Shown here one piece after another: positions 22,289 to 29,731 of a stretch of 31,684 bases of DNA. The stretch's first letter is position 1; every line of letters starts with the position of its first letter. The notes beneath the pieces were generated by a model. The model did no database searches and was not told where the DNA came from. It saw only the letters and a list, made by a program, of their open reading frames with translations. Source of the DNA: a virus; IMG/VR virus record IMGVR_UViG_3300037517_000296, positions 1-31,684 of that record; one strand, given 5' to 3'. The position numbers were made by a program, and so were the translations under genes.

Positions 22289-23217
22289 TTTCCTCCTTTG
22301 CAAAACCATAATAGGCTTTGCATTTTGTCTTCTCTCTTTGCCCCAGGAATCCTAACGGGTTGACTGGGTTTGAATGTTGCAGGATCGCAGCCCAACGGAA
22401 TAAGAAAAGCTTTTAATTGTTCCACCCATTCGTTCTTTGGTGGCATCTCAAACCAACCATGCAAGCTCTTTCCGCCAGTATCCACGACAGCGTGTAGTTT
22501 CATGCTGAATAAATCGCGCATCAATTGGAACACCGCGCCCATCTCTGGCTTGCTGAGTACATCCGACTCGACAACCAAGAACACCCTATGCTCAACCGTA
22601 TCGTTGGATCGGCTGACTGTACCCTGCTTGTAGCTCGCTCCAGTTGTGTACTGTCCGATTGGCTCATCCAGCTTCTTCCACTCGTAAGCGATGCGGAAGT
22701 TCTGTGGATGCTTCCCGCTGTCCGTTACGTTGCCTATCCAGATATTGTCAAGAGCGTTGAACAGCGATAGGAACAACTGATAGTCCTGCGCTGGATCGCC
22801 AAGCTTGGTCGGACTTTCCTCGTACATATCCGCTGGGTCCCAAGTGTAGTGAGTCAAGTATCGTTGCTTGTTGGATTCAGCAATCGTCTTGATCCTGTCC
22901 AGAACCTCGGAGTGCGGGTCTTTCTTGATGACCAACTTCGGTACGGCTGTGCCACCCGACATAATGTTGACTGGCTTGTAAAGCACATCGCTCGATATGG
23001 CTCGGCGCAACTTGCGGTTAGCCTCATCACGATACGGCGTGCAGGAAGTATGCCAGCAAAATATAGTCGGCGCGCCATCTACAAACACCGTTGTGTCACG
23101 GATGCGAGTGTGGCTGGTATGAGCAGCCTCGCCTGGACACTTGCACAACCCGTGGTTCTCGGACTGCCAATCCACTTGGCCTACAATCTCTTCAGCTTGC
23201 CGTTGTTTGTCGTTCAT
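22285..23217 (-). CDS. AEP-type primase with N-terminal zinc finger
   Basis: 310 aa. Residues 25-59 hold a Cys/His set (C25, C27, H33, C54, H56, C59) like a primase zinc ribbon. The C-terminal half has an acidic motif VESD at 216-219, a Ser-Leu-His motif in GGKSLHGW at 248-255, and basic RIPGAKR at 289-295. This order is that of archaeo-eukaryotic primases (hhDhD/E, sxH, basic). It would prime replication together with the overlapping helicase gene. The acidic pair is only partly typical, so activity is inferred. Confidence 0.72.
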   Translation of the reverse strand: MNDKQRQAEEIVGQVDWQSENHGLCKCPGEAAHTSHTRIRDTTVFVDGAPTIFCWHTSCTPYRDEANRKLRRAISSDVLYKPVNIMSGGTAVPKLVIKKDPHSEVLDRIKTIAESNKQRYLTHYTWDPADMYEESPTKLGDPAQDYQLFLSLFNALDNIWIGNVTDSGKHPQNFRIAYEWKKLDEPIGQYTTGASYKQGTVSRSNDTVEHRVFLVVESDVLSKPEMGAVFQLMRDLFSMKLHAVVDTGGKSLHGWFEMPPKNEWVEQLKAFLIPLGCDPATFKPSQPVRIPGAKREDKMQSLLWFCKGGK

Positions 23218-23720
23218 ATCACAAACTCGCTTGGTACTTTAAGGTATTCAACATAATCCTGAATGTAGGTATTGCTTATTGTAATTGACTGATCGTGTCC
23301 AAATTTATCAAATGGAACAATTAGCTTGAAGGCAACCCCAAGATCACCATTTAATCCAACTAGAAACCAGTAATCTGTTGGAAATGTATCTGGATCTGAT
23401 GAAGCTTTAAACTGATACCTATTTTTGTTTTTTTGAAACGTGGAGGTCTTTATGTGGAATCCTCTAAATGTTCCATCATTCATTGCGACTATCCGATCTA
23501 TCTTTGTATGAGGATTGATTGACCTCCACGCATTCAGCCCATTGCTGATTGCCCATATATCAAACTGCAACTCACCTATCTCGCCGACTTTGTGCGAGTA
23601 GTGCATTGCATCAATTGACAATGCTGTCGTGCTTAATGTTTCCGTTTCGGCTGCAAAGCCAAACAGATACTGTTCTGGCTCTTCGGCCAATCCACTAAAC
23701 ATCTTTATCTCTTCACTCAT
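23214..23720 (-). CDS. PD-(D/E)XK nuclease-like protein
   Basis: 168 aa. The core KVGEIGELQFDIWAISNGLNAW (44-65), Asp75 in KIDRIV, and the H-I-K-T-S segment ending in Lys91 form the E...D...(H)xK layout of PD-(D/E)XK folds, as in resolvases and group I intron-type endonucleases. Its C-terminal half is beta-rich. It sits between a glycosyltransferase and the primase, sharing ATGA with the latter. It could process recombination or replication intermediates, or cut unmodified DNA. Confidence 0.7.
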   Translation of the reverse strand: MSEEIKMFSGLAEEPEQYLFGFAAETETLSTTALSIDAMHYSHKVGEIGELQFDIWAISNGLNAWRSINPHTKIDRIVAMNDGTFRGFHIKTSTFQKNKNRYQFKASSDPDTFPTDYWFLVGLNGDLGVAFKLIVPFDKFGHDQSITISNTYIQDYVEYLKVPSEFVI

Positions 23721-23797
23721 AGAAATTCAAACTGGCTCTGATTCAAGGGGTAGACACACTGAGGAAACGCCCGATGCAAGATCTCCTTGCATACCAC
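23717..23797 (-). CDS. Possible 26-aa micro-protein, GTG start
   Basis: GTG at 23797 opens 26 codons (VCKEILHRAFPQCVYPL core) that end in an ATGA overlap with the nuclease gene, as most genes of this operon do. The composition looks protein-like, with two Cys. There is no strong ribosome-binding site, and the alternatives in this 98-base gap are worse. Confidence 0.35.
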   Translation of the reverse strand: MVCKEILHRAFPQCVYPLNQSQFEFL

Positions 23798-23818
23798 AAC
23801 GCCAGTTAGTTATTTGTC

Positions 23819-24916
23819 TTATAACTCAATCGCCTTTTGCGATGCAAGCACAATATCCTGCGCTGTTATATTCCGCAGAGCATTGCACCAGTATTGCGTC
23901 TTGGGAGTTTTGTTGGTCGCATCCTTACACTTGGCCTGTGGCAGCCCAGCGTGTGGACGGCAAGGCGCGTGCGGACAGGTATCGGGCTTGAATATCGATA
24001 CGTTCTTAGGGTAAAAACTAACACGATCTTTTGGATCGTAACTTCCCCACAACGACACACACGGCGTATCCAACCCAGCAGCCATGTGATTGACACTGCT
24101 ATCTGGCGCGACAACAAAGTCAGCCCCGCTGATAATCGGGAACAGCGAGCGCACAGCCTTAGTACAGTTAAATAGGTCAATCACTCGCGGATGATCCACC
24201 TTAAAGTTGTTTGAGTTATCCAGCCCAATAATCACAGCGTGATGTTTGGGGTAAGCCTCAAGCAACGCCAGCACCGCCTCCTGCCCCATCGTTGGCGGGT
24301 AGGTTCGGGTCGGACCAGAACTGCTGACATGATAAGCAAAGAACGGACTAGGCAACGGCCACTTGCCCATCGCCTTTAGTTCATCGTGGTCTGGCTCAAT
24401 GAGATGTAGAACTGGCTTACAATACTTCGCCATAGTCTTTTCGTCCCATACACCCATCCACTCATAGATCCGCTGGTAGCAGTTGCCACCGCCAGTGCCT
24501 AACTTCGTGTTGCCAACCTGCCCGCTGAACAGATCGTCAGTAGGTAGGTGTGCGTCAAATGAATCCCAAGCCTCCAGCGAGGATGGCAACGGCCACAGCT
24601 TTGCACCCAGCCCAGCGTAGAGAGGTAGGTTACGAGCAGGAGCGTAAACCTCCACAACCCCACCCGACTCCTGCACCAAGTAGTTTACGAAGGCAGTAGC
24701 AATGATCGCGTCACCAATTGCACCAGCGCGGTAGACGGCTGTTGCACCACCAGCAGCACGCCCTTTGTAGTACGGCTTGATCTTGTGCGGACAAGGGATT
24801 GAATCGTCCCAAGTTGGTCCAGTTAGCTCATCGGGCAGCACATAGGTAGTGCGCGGGTAGAGCATGTTGTCATCGACCTTGTGAATTGCGTTAGTGTTAT
24901 TTGTCCATAGTTTCAT
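23819..24916 (-). CDS. GT9-like glycosyltransferase
   Basis: 365 aa from ATG 24916. AGAGGAGAAAACC and the ATGA overlap with the upstream membrane protein gene favour this start over 25030. The N-half has AVYRAGAIGDAIIATAFVNYL (GT-B nucleotide-binding loop region) and the C-half has VVAPDSSVNHMAAGLDTPCVSLWG (residues 268-291), the signature of heptosyltransferase-family GT9 enzymes. Residues 314-344 carry four spaced Cys (C314, C319, C330, C344), unusual for GT9 and possibly metal-binding. Donor and acceptor are unknown: host LPS, virion, or DNA. Confidence 0.8.
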   Translation of the reverse strand: MKLWTNNTNAIHKVDDNMLYPRTTYVLPDELTGPTWDDSIPCPHKIKPYYKGRAAGGATAVYRAGAIGDAIIATAFVNYLVQESGGVVEVYAPARNLPLYAGLGAKLWPLPSSLEAWDSFDAHLPTDDLFSGQVGNTKLGTGGGNCYQRIYEWMGVWDEKTMAKYCKPVLHLIEPDHDELKAMGKWPLPSPFFAYHVSSSGPTRTYPPTMGQEAVLALLEAYPKHHAVIIGLDNSNNFKVDHPRVIDLFNCTKAVRSLFPIISGADFVVAPDSSVNHMAAGLDTPCVSLWGSYDPKDRVSFYPKNVSIFKPDTCPHAPCRPHAGLPQAKCKDATNKTPKTQYWCNALRNITAQDIVLASQKAIEL

Positions 24917-25047
24917 TTGGTTTTCTCCTCTATAATAAAGAACACAGCAAGAATCGCTGTGACTACTGTGATAACCGCAATGGCAACAAGAAGCTTTCCT
25001 ATTGCCAATCCTGCTCCGACAACGATCCAATCGTATAGTGCGCTCAT
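24913..25047 (-). CDS. 44-aa membrane protein
   Basis: After YDWIVVGAGLA the sequence is one long hydrophobic helix (about residues 8-39, GKLLVAIAVITVVTAILAVF) with a basic end. AAAGG lies 8 bases before ATG, and ATGA couples it to the glycosyltransferase gene. It lies between the C5 methyltransferase and GT9 genes. A membrane partner for the glycosyltransferase is possible but unproven. Confidence 0.6.
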   Translation of the reverse strand: MSALYDWIVVGAGLAIGKLLVAIAVITVVTAILAVFFIIEEKTK

Positions 25048-25060
25048 TTGGCCTGCCTTT

Positions 25061-26536
25061 CTATTTTGTTTTTTCTACTGCGTCAATCCTTTTCCCAATC
25101 CAAGCCATGCACGGCACGGCCATAGAGTTACCAAGAGCCTTGTATCGCGGACCATCGGGGCATTGATCGGCTGGCTTGTTACGCCAAGGAATTAGCGTGT
25201 GATCGTCTGGAAAGCCTTGCAGTCGTTCGCATTCTCTCGGTGTGAGCCTGCGTACTGCCATTCGGTTATCACTAACCGCCACCTGATTATCCCCCATCTC
25301 CTTCCGCAATGTCGGAGATAGTTCTTTTACAAATCTGCTCTCGTTGCCTTCTCTAGTTGCAATGCCAGGCTCAAAGGCAATCGCCTCCTGCACCAACGGC
25401 ACATTCCCACCACCAGTTCCATATCGTGATACGCAACTAGGAGCGACATCGTGTGGGCCAGTTACTCGGCTGTCGTTGGGGTGGTTTTCGTAGAGGACAA
25501 CCTTGACCTCAGTATCGCCAGCCTTTGTGTTTGCCTTGAGAGTTGGGCAAACAGATTTCTCGGTTAGCTTTCCTGTAAGTCGAAGCTCGGAAGTTTGAAA
25601 AGCAATTGCGTGCTTGTCTCCTTTAGTTAGGGTGGGCGCAGGATCACCTGGCTTACCCACCCCAAGTCCATTTCCCTTTCCGTCTTGCTTGTTACCACGC
25701 TTGCCAGCGTTGCGTGTGGCTTGATCGTGGATTGGGATTGGAAAGTAAAAACTTTCAGCTTGTTGCGTCAGTTGTTTGCCAACTTGTTTTGCTAGTCCGC
25801 AGTCAATCGTTGCACATACATCTGGTATGCCAGCGTTAATCGCTTCGTGAACTGCCTTAATCTCCATCAAGGCTTCGTCACTACATCCTCCTCGGCTCCC
25901 TTTGCACTGGGTGATTGTTGGACTAACTCCAACGCCTGCTTCAACATCGGTGGCAACTCCTTTCCGCGTTTCTCTGCTCGGCGGAGTATCCCTGCACACG
26001 CTTTCGGACTCAAATAAAACCTTTGCGGCAAGGTTCCCTTCTCCAAGATGTGCGACAACGAACACACGTCTGCGTCTTTGGGCCACTCCGAACCATTGAG
26101 CGTCCAAGACTCGGTATGCCCACTCATACCCCAGCTCCCCCAACGCTCCGAGGAAGGAACCAAAATCTTTTCCTCCGTTAGATGACAAGACACCAGGGAC
26201 ATTTTCCCAGACAAGCCATCGAGGTTTGAGACGTTCAGCGATCCCAAGGTACGTAAGCATAAGATTACCTCTGGGGTCTTTGAGTCCTTGCCTGAGTCCT
26301 GCGACTGAAAAGGATTGGCAGGGTGTGCCTCCGACCAGAAGGTCAACTGATCCGCTTTGTATATTCCATTGTTCATATTTACTCATATCTCCTAGGTTTG
26401 GTACTTTCGGCCAATGATGCTTCAGCACCGCTGACGGAAATGGCTCTATTTCTGAAAACGCAACTGGCTCCCATCCGATAGGCTCCCAAGCCTTGGACGC
26501 TGCCTCAATGCCAGAACATACGGATAGGTACTTCAT
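25061..26536 (-). CDS. C5 cytosine DNA methyltransferase
   Basis: 491 aa. Motif I SVCSGIEAAS is at residues 5-14, the catalytic Cys73 lies in GTPCQSFSVAG (70-80), motif VI is ENVPGV (111-116), motif VIII is QRRRR (153-157), then RECERLQGFP (434-443) and motif X GNSMAVP (469-475). All catalytic elements are present. The 160-420 region (target-recognition part) is long and carries low-similarity sequence. It methylates cytosine C5 in a specific sequence, perhaps to evade restriction or as step one of hypermodification. It overlaps the upstream small gene by ATGA. Confidence 0.93.
   Translation of the reverse strand: MKYLSVCSGIEAASKAWEPIGWEPVAFSEIEPFPSAVLKHHWPKVPNLGDMSKYEQWNIQSGSVDLLVGGTPCQSFSVAGLRQGLKDPRGNLMLTYLGIAERLKPRWLVWENVPGVLSSNGGKDFGSFLGALGELGYEWAYRVLDAQWFGVAQRRRRVFVVAHLGEGNLAAKVLFESESVCRDTPPSRETRKGVATDVEAGVGVSPTITQCKGSRGGCSDEALMEIKAVHEAINAGIPDVCATIDCGLAKQVGKQLTQQAESFYFPIPIHDQATRNAGKRGNKQDGKGNGLGVGKPGDPAPTLTKGDKHAIAFQTSELRLTGKLTEKSVCPTLKANTKAGDTEVKVVLYENHPNDSRVTGPHDVAPSCVSRYGTGGGNVPLVQEAIAFEPGIATREGNESRFVKELSPTLRKEMGDNQVAVSDNRMAVRRLTPRECERLQGFPDDHTLIPWRNKPADQCPDGPRYKALGNSMAVPCMAWIGKRIDAVEKTK
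25867..26376 (-). CDS. 169-codon ORF embedded in the C5 methyltransferase gene, alternate frame
   Basis: This frame lies wholly inside the methyltransferase catalytic region (its codons 54-223) on the same strand but a different frame. ATG 26376 is the first start after an in-frame TGA three codons back, and AGGAG lies 12 bases upstream. The sequence is not composition-random. It contains FWSEAHPANPFQSQDS, LSGKMSLVSCHLTEE, SSERWGSWGMSGHTESWTL, and a C-terminal RFYLSPKACAGILRRAEKR then GKELPPML. I recall near-identical words in stand-alone phage proteins annotated beside or inside C5 methyltransferases. The function is unknown; it may be a translated overlapping gene. Confidence 0.5.
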   Translation of the reverse strand: MNNGIYKADQLTFWSEAHPANPFQSQDSGKDSKTPEVILCLRTLGSLNVSNLDGLSGKMSLVSCHLTEEKILVPSSERWGSWGMSGHTESWTLNGSEWPKDADVCSLSHILEKGTLPQRFYLSPKACAGILRRAEKRGKELPPMLKQALELVQQSPSAKGAEEDVVTKP

Positions 26537-26721
26537 ACGCTCTGCATCTGGTAAGCGTGGTCAACCAATTCTCTGACGCATTTGGAGTATTCGTTCTCAT
26601 TCCACTCATAACAAAATATCTCGGATCTGAATCCGCCAGTTTCAACCCACAGCCTCCATCTATATCCCTTCTCATCCCATTCCTTCCTCACCTGCATCGC
26701 CAACTCATCCTTGCTTTTCAT
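26533..26721 (-). CDS. Small unknown protein
   Basis: 62 aa, helical with several Trp and Tyr (EWDEKGYRWRLWVETGGF), Cys at two places. It shares ATGA with the methyltransferase start and with the gene before it. It was not recognised. Its position between small genes suggests a coupled accessory role. Confidence 0.6.
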   Translation of the reverse strand: MKSKDELAMQVRKEWDEKGYRWRLWVETGGFRSEIFCYEWNENEYSKCVRELVDHAYQMQSV

Positions 26722-26897
26722 TCTTCACCTACCACTTCCTTGCACACAAGGCTTGCCGCATCCACCATTGTAATGATCTGGATCATATCTATAGCGTGTC
26801 CGTGAGTCGCGCGATTCCTCTCAACTACAAGCTTATTGCGTGCAATTGAAAGGATCTCGCGCGCCCACTTGAGCCTAGCTTTAGCCTCGACTTGCAT
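26718..26897 (-). CDS. 59-aa helical protein
   Basis: It opens MQVEAKARLKWAREILSIAR and is helical and amphipathic. ATG overlaps the previous stop (TAATG) and its own stop shares ATGA with the next start. That double coupling, rather than similarity, is the evidence for it. Confidence 0.55.
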   Translation of the reverse strand: MQVEAKARLKWAREILSIARNKLVVERNRATHGHAIDMIQIITMVDAASLVCKEVVGEE

Positions 26898-27076
26898 TAC
26901 GAACCAGACCGCATCCGAAACTTGCGTGGCTTGCTCTTGCCTGCTGCTGACAACGCAATGGCAATCATCTGCTCGCGCGAGCGAGGCTTACCGCCTGCTC
27001 CACGCTCGCTACCCTTCCTGCGATTATCCCTAGCCAACTCACTCATATTCTTCGATACGTCTTTACCTAATGGCAT
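26897..27076 (-). CDS. Small basic DUF6496-like protein
   Basis: 59 aa from ATG 27076, chosen because AAAGGA lies upstream and residues before it are not protein-like. The pattern RERG then GGKPRSREQMIAIALSAAG and Lys/Arg tail resembles short phage proteins of the DUF6496 type (S-R-x-Q-A-I-A-I-A-L-S). They are small basic proteins of unknown function, possibly nucleic-acid-binding. Confidence 0.65.
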   Translation of the reverse strand: MPLGKDVSKNMSELARDNRRKGSERGAGGKPRSREQMIAIALSAAGKSKPRKFRMRSGS

Positions 27077-27095
27077 ATTCTGTTTTCCTTTCTGT

Positions 27096-27722
27096 TTATG
27101 GTTGTTCCGACTTGTGAAGATCATAATAAAACGAATCCGTATCCTCCGTCACCCACTTGTCACTCTGATTCTCCACGGATGGAAGGTCGGTATCAACCCG
27201 AAATTGCTTGAGATTATCGGGCAACTTCTTGGTAACCCAATTACTATCCCGCCAGAAGATTCGATTGTTCGGCATGCAAAGTAAGTAGCCATCATCACCA
27301 GCGAATACATGACCGCACTTGTAGTCTGACGGCTCATCGCTGTAGGGATTGTTAAACCAATCCACAGTAAATAGGTATGTACCCCAAACCTTGGTCGCAT
27401 CCCTAAGTAGTATCTGTGCGCGGTGGTAGGCCAAGAAGCTGTACTCGGTCACGGTTACATTCTCAGAGAAGCAATCCCAAAGCTGTTTGTAGTTGAATGG
27501 GATGTCGGACTCTGGCTCGTGAGTGTATATCTCCGATAGGGGTACTCGACTCCGCAGCATTCCAGAGTCAGTCATAACGTGGAAGGTTAGGATTGCACCA
27601 GCGCAAGATTGCAAGGCGAAGACGTAGACGTTGTAAAACTCCTTGTCCGACTCGTTCTTGGTGAAAAACGACTTCCTCACCATAGCCTTTAAGCTAGGGA
27701 TGTTCTCGTTGAGCGTTGCCAT
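27096..27722 (-). CDS. Conserved phage protein of unknown function
   Basis: 208 aa from ATG 27722, which overlaps the previous stop (TAATG). It has alternating beta strands and paired aromatic residues: SFFTKNESDKEFYNVYVF, ILTFHVMTDSGMLRSRVP, LFTVDWFNNPYSDEPSDYKC, and an acidic ending VTEDTDSFYYD. I recall similar proteins in many aquatic phage genomes, always unnamed. No catalytic motif is visible. It follows the 2OG oxygenase gene and may function with it. Confidence 0.7.
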   Translation of the reverse strand: MATLNENIPSLKAMVRKSFFTKNESDKEFYNVYVFALQSCAGAILTFHVMTDSGMLRSRVPLSEIYTHEPESDIPFNYKQLWDCFSENVTVTEYSFLAYHRAQILLRDATKVWGTYLFTVDWFNNPYSDEPSDYKCGHVFAGDDGYLLCMPNNRIFWRDSNWVTKKLPDNLKQFRVDTDLPSVENQSDKWVTEDTDSFYYDLHKSEQP

Positions 27723-28294
27723 TATCGCCAAGCAGGTCCAGTAAACCAAGCCACCAACACCCAGCGCGTACCCCAGATAGGCGCACGCGCACGATGCTCT
27801 AGGTAGGATGGAAACCAGCAGCCTGCTCCTTGCTCGCGGACGAACTGAGCGTTCTCCATATCAGCCTTAACCTGCAACCCTCCTCCGATATACTCCTCTG
27901 GCGCGGACAGGTTCACCACAGCCGTAAGCTTGCGAACTGGTGCTTCGGATGTGTAGGTGTCCCAATGCCAGGAGAACTTCTGTAGTGGGCGGTAGCGCAG
28001 GATCTGCAACTGTTGGATGCCCTGAATGTCGAATCGCCATTGCTCGGCATTGATGCCGTCCGTAATCTCGCGCATAATATTGTAGATCCAGTTATAATGC
28101 TTGGCATACGGAATCCAGCACGATGAGCAGGTTCGCGTACGTGATACCGTACGTGTTACTCCATCCTTCGATAACACTGGCGCACGCTTCATCCCGATCA
28201 CTTCTGCATCCTGGCGCAGCATCTCACACTGCGTCTTGGTCAGGACGTAGCGATCTACTGATGCGGTCAATACCTTCTGCTTAAACTCGGTCAT
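27722..28294 (-). CDS. 2OG-Fe(II) oxygenase (prolyl-hydroxylase-like)
   Basis: 190 aa from ATG 28294 (ATGA overlap with the gene before). The metal-binding facial triad is His110-x-Asp112 in FSWHWD with distal His167 in YLEHRA, and Arg177 in GTRWVLVAW would bind the 2-oxoglutarate carboxylate. LQILRYRP and NLSAPEEYIGGGLQV complete the double-stranded beta-helix pattern of P4H/PKHD enzymes. It hydroxylates a substrate with O2 and 2OG. The substrate is unknown: protein in most relatives, or modified cytosine given the neighbouring genes. Confidence 0.82.
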   Translation of the reverse strand: MTEFKQKVLTASVDRYVLTKTQCEMLRQDAEVIGMKRAPVLSKDGVTRTVSRTRTCSSCWIPYAKHYNWIYNIMREITDGINAEQWRFDIQGIQQLQILRYRPLQKFSWHWDTYTSEAPVRKLTAVVNLSAPEEYIGGGLQVKADMENAQFVREQGAGCWFPSYLEHRARAPIWGTRWVLVAWFTGPAWR

Positions 28295-28488
28295 TTGAGT
28301 TCCTCGCATAGTTCCAGCAACGCCTTGTTCAAAGCGTACTCAAAGCAAGCCATCTTATCTTTAGCCAAGTGCTGACGGCCAGCCCTTGCCAACGCCTCGT
28401 AGAGATCATCGTCGACATCGATCATTACCCTTACGGATTCTTGCTCTAATGTTTTTACCAGAGTTATCTTTCTGTTTTTCTTTTTCAT
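28291..28488 (-). CDS. Small RHH-like or antitoxin-like protein
   Basis: 65 aa from ATG 28488, which shares ATGA with the upstream gene. A basic start (KKKNRKITLVKTLEQESVRV) and a body MIDVDDDLYEALARAGRQHL then helical end resemble ribbon-helix-helix regulators. It could be a transcriptional repressor of the operon or an antitoxin relic. No toxin partner is obvious. Confidence 0.55.
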   Translation of the reverse strand: MKKKNRKITLVKTLEQESVRVMIDVDDDLYEALARAGRQHLAKDKMACFEYALNKALLELCEELK

Positions 28489-28631
28489 CTGTCTAGTTCC
28501 TTTCTTATGATTTCGATTAACTTGAAGATCAAGTAACCAGCGCAGTAGATTGCCGACAAAGTCAGCGAACTGTAAAGCACAAACCAACCGATTACCCAAA
28601 CTATTGAGCCAATATCAAGTAGGCAGAACAT
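28485..28631 (-). CDS. 48-aa membrane protein
   Basis: Hydrophobic stretches at about residues 6-20 and 22-42 (VWVIGWFVLYSS; SAIYCAGYLIFKLIEII) suggest two short membrane passes. It starts 17 bases inside the preceding gene and its TGA overlaps the next ATG. There is no family match. Confidence 0.5.
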   Translation of the reverse strand: MFCLLDIGSIVWVIGWFVLYSSLTLSAIYCAGYLIFKLIEIIRKELDR

Positions 28632-28935
28632 AGTCGTTTTCCTTTAGTTTCCGTAGCAACGTGCGGTTGTCGATCTGCACCCCGCTTGCCCTGCACCACC
28701 AGGAGACAACGCCAGTCTTAAAGTCACGCAGTAGCTTCTGTACTTCGTGCGAGTTCTTATACTCCAGAGCATCGTTTAGTGGCACGCCTTGGTGGCCTTT
28801 AACAATCTTCATGCCCTTAACCATCCCTCGCTTGCGTAGCATCCGCAGGTCGCGGATAGCTTGGAGTGCAACCTCTCCAGCCAACTGCTGCACTCTGTCA
28901 TCGTAATCACCGCGACATAGCTGGGTTGACCTCAC
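28615..28935 (-). CDS. Unknown protein, GTG start
   Basis: 106 aa. GTG 28935 overlaps the upstream stop (GTGA). It is basic and helical: LRMLRKRGMVKGMKIVKGHQ, then VPLNDALEYKNSHEVQKLLRD, and an ending VQIDNRTLLRKLKENDYVL that looks like a DNA-binding helix-turn. It was not recognised; a small regulatory or nucleic-acid role is possible. Confidence 0.6.
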   Translation of the reverse strand: MRSTQLCRGDYDDRVQQLAGEVALQAIRDLRMLRKRGMVKGMKIVKGHQGVPLNDALEYKNSHEVQKLLRDFKTGVVSWWCRASGVQIDNRTLLRKLKENDYVLPT

Positions 28936-29597
28936 CGACCAAGCTCCACCAGCTTCGCTTCGTCAGCCTTAATCTGGTTAGATAATCTAGTTAGATCATT
29001 TGACTGCCCAGCGTAATGAATAATCATCGCATCCTTGTAGCGGTCCAAACCAAAGTGCGACTCCACGCTAGTCATGCAGTTGAATGACGGATCAAGCTCG
29101 GTCAGCGGGATGTTCCACAGGTGCGCCATCACGTTGAGCCATGTCTGCTCGGCAAAGTGGTTAGGGTGCAGGCCAATGGGCGGCATTGATAATATACCAA
29201 CGGCCTTGGTATGGACTACAAACACGCCAGTATTTACATAGAACTTAGGCTCAATCACTCCGCCGAAAGCTCCAGCCAACTTGACCATATCTGGCTTGCG
29301 ATCCAGATAAGCTCCCTCGTCAAATGCACAGAACACGCCAGCGTCATCTGAAAGCTTGGGGCAATCGGTTGCAATCAAAACATCAGCGTCAACAAATGTG
29401 ACCTGCTCATAGCCCTTGGTTGCCATGATGTTTCCAATGGCAGACTTGGAGTATTGGGCTGGATGCGTGAGTGGTTTATCAATCAGAATGAAGTCGCAGT
29501 TATGGCGTTTGCAGTACGCCTCCATCCTCGGCCTGGTCAGATCAATAATCTTCTGCCAATCCTCACCAAAAGATTGAGTTACTAATGCTTGTTTCAT
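28932..29597 (-). CDS. GT-A-fold glycosyltransferase (GT8-like)
   Basis: 221 aa. A nucleotide-sugar/metal-binding DxD lies in FVDADVLIA (Asp70, Asp72), preceded by YEQVT, with YVNTGVFVV (substrate-loop region) and MIIHYAG (His194) later, all typical of retaining GT-A enzymes of the GT8 type. The start shares ATGA with the gene before. It transfers a sugar from a nucleotide donor. Acceptor unknown; its presence in the early operon with the C5 methyltransferase and oxygenase makes DNA a candidate. Confidence 0.78.
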   Translation of the reverse strand: MKQALVTQSFGEDWQKIIDLTRPRMEAYCKRHNCDFILIDKPLTHPAQYSKSAIGNIMATKGYEQVTFVDADVLIATDCPKLSDDAGVFCAFDEGAYLDRKPDMVKLAGAFGGVIEPKFYVNTGVFVVHTKAVGILSMPPIGLHPNHFAEQTWLNVMAHLWNIPLTELDPSFNCMTSVESHFGLDRYKDAMIIHYAGQSNDLTRLSNQIKADEAKLVELGR

Positions 29598-29731
29598 TTC
29601 TCAATCCTAACCCAAGCATCCAGCGGTAGGTTCTCGCCGCAGAATCCAACTTGGATCTCTTTCTTTTCCTTTTCGGATATGCCGTAAAGCTCCCAGCCTC
29701 CGTCAATCTTAACTACGCGAGTGATCTTCAT
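29594..29731 (-). CDS. 45-aa micro-protein
   Basis: A compact beta-strand pattern (MKITRVVKIDGGWELYGI then EIQVGFCGE, LPLDAWVRI). Both ends use ATGA overlaps (with the genes at 29728 and 29597). No family is recognised. The protein-like composition and the coupling support it. Confidence 0.55.
   Translation of the reverse strand: MKITRVVKIDGGWELYGISEKEKKEIQVGFCGENLPLDAWVRIEK

Noticed and set aside
24917-25030. N-terminal extension of the GT9 gene to 25030
   Set aside because: The extension overlaps the 44-aa membrane gene in another frame, is Cys/His/Ser-rich, and the ATG at 24916 has a strong ribosome-binding site.
25902-26099. Plus-strand ORF opposite the methyltransferase
   Set aside because: Antisense shadow with no ribosome-binding site, unlike the same-strand embedded frame.
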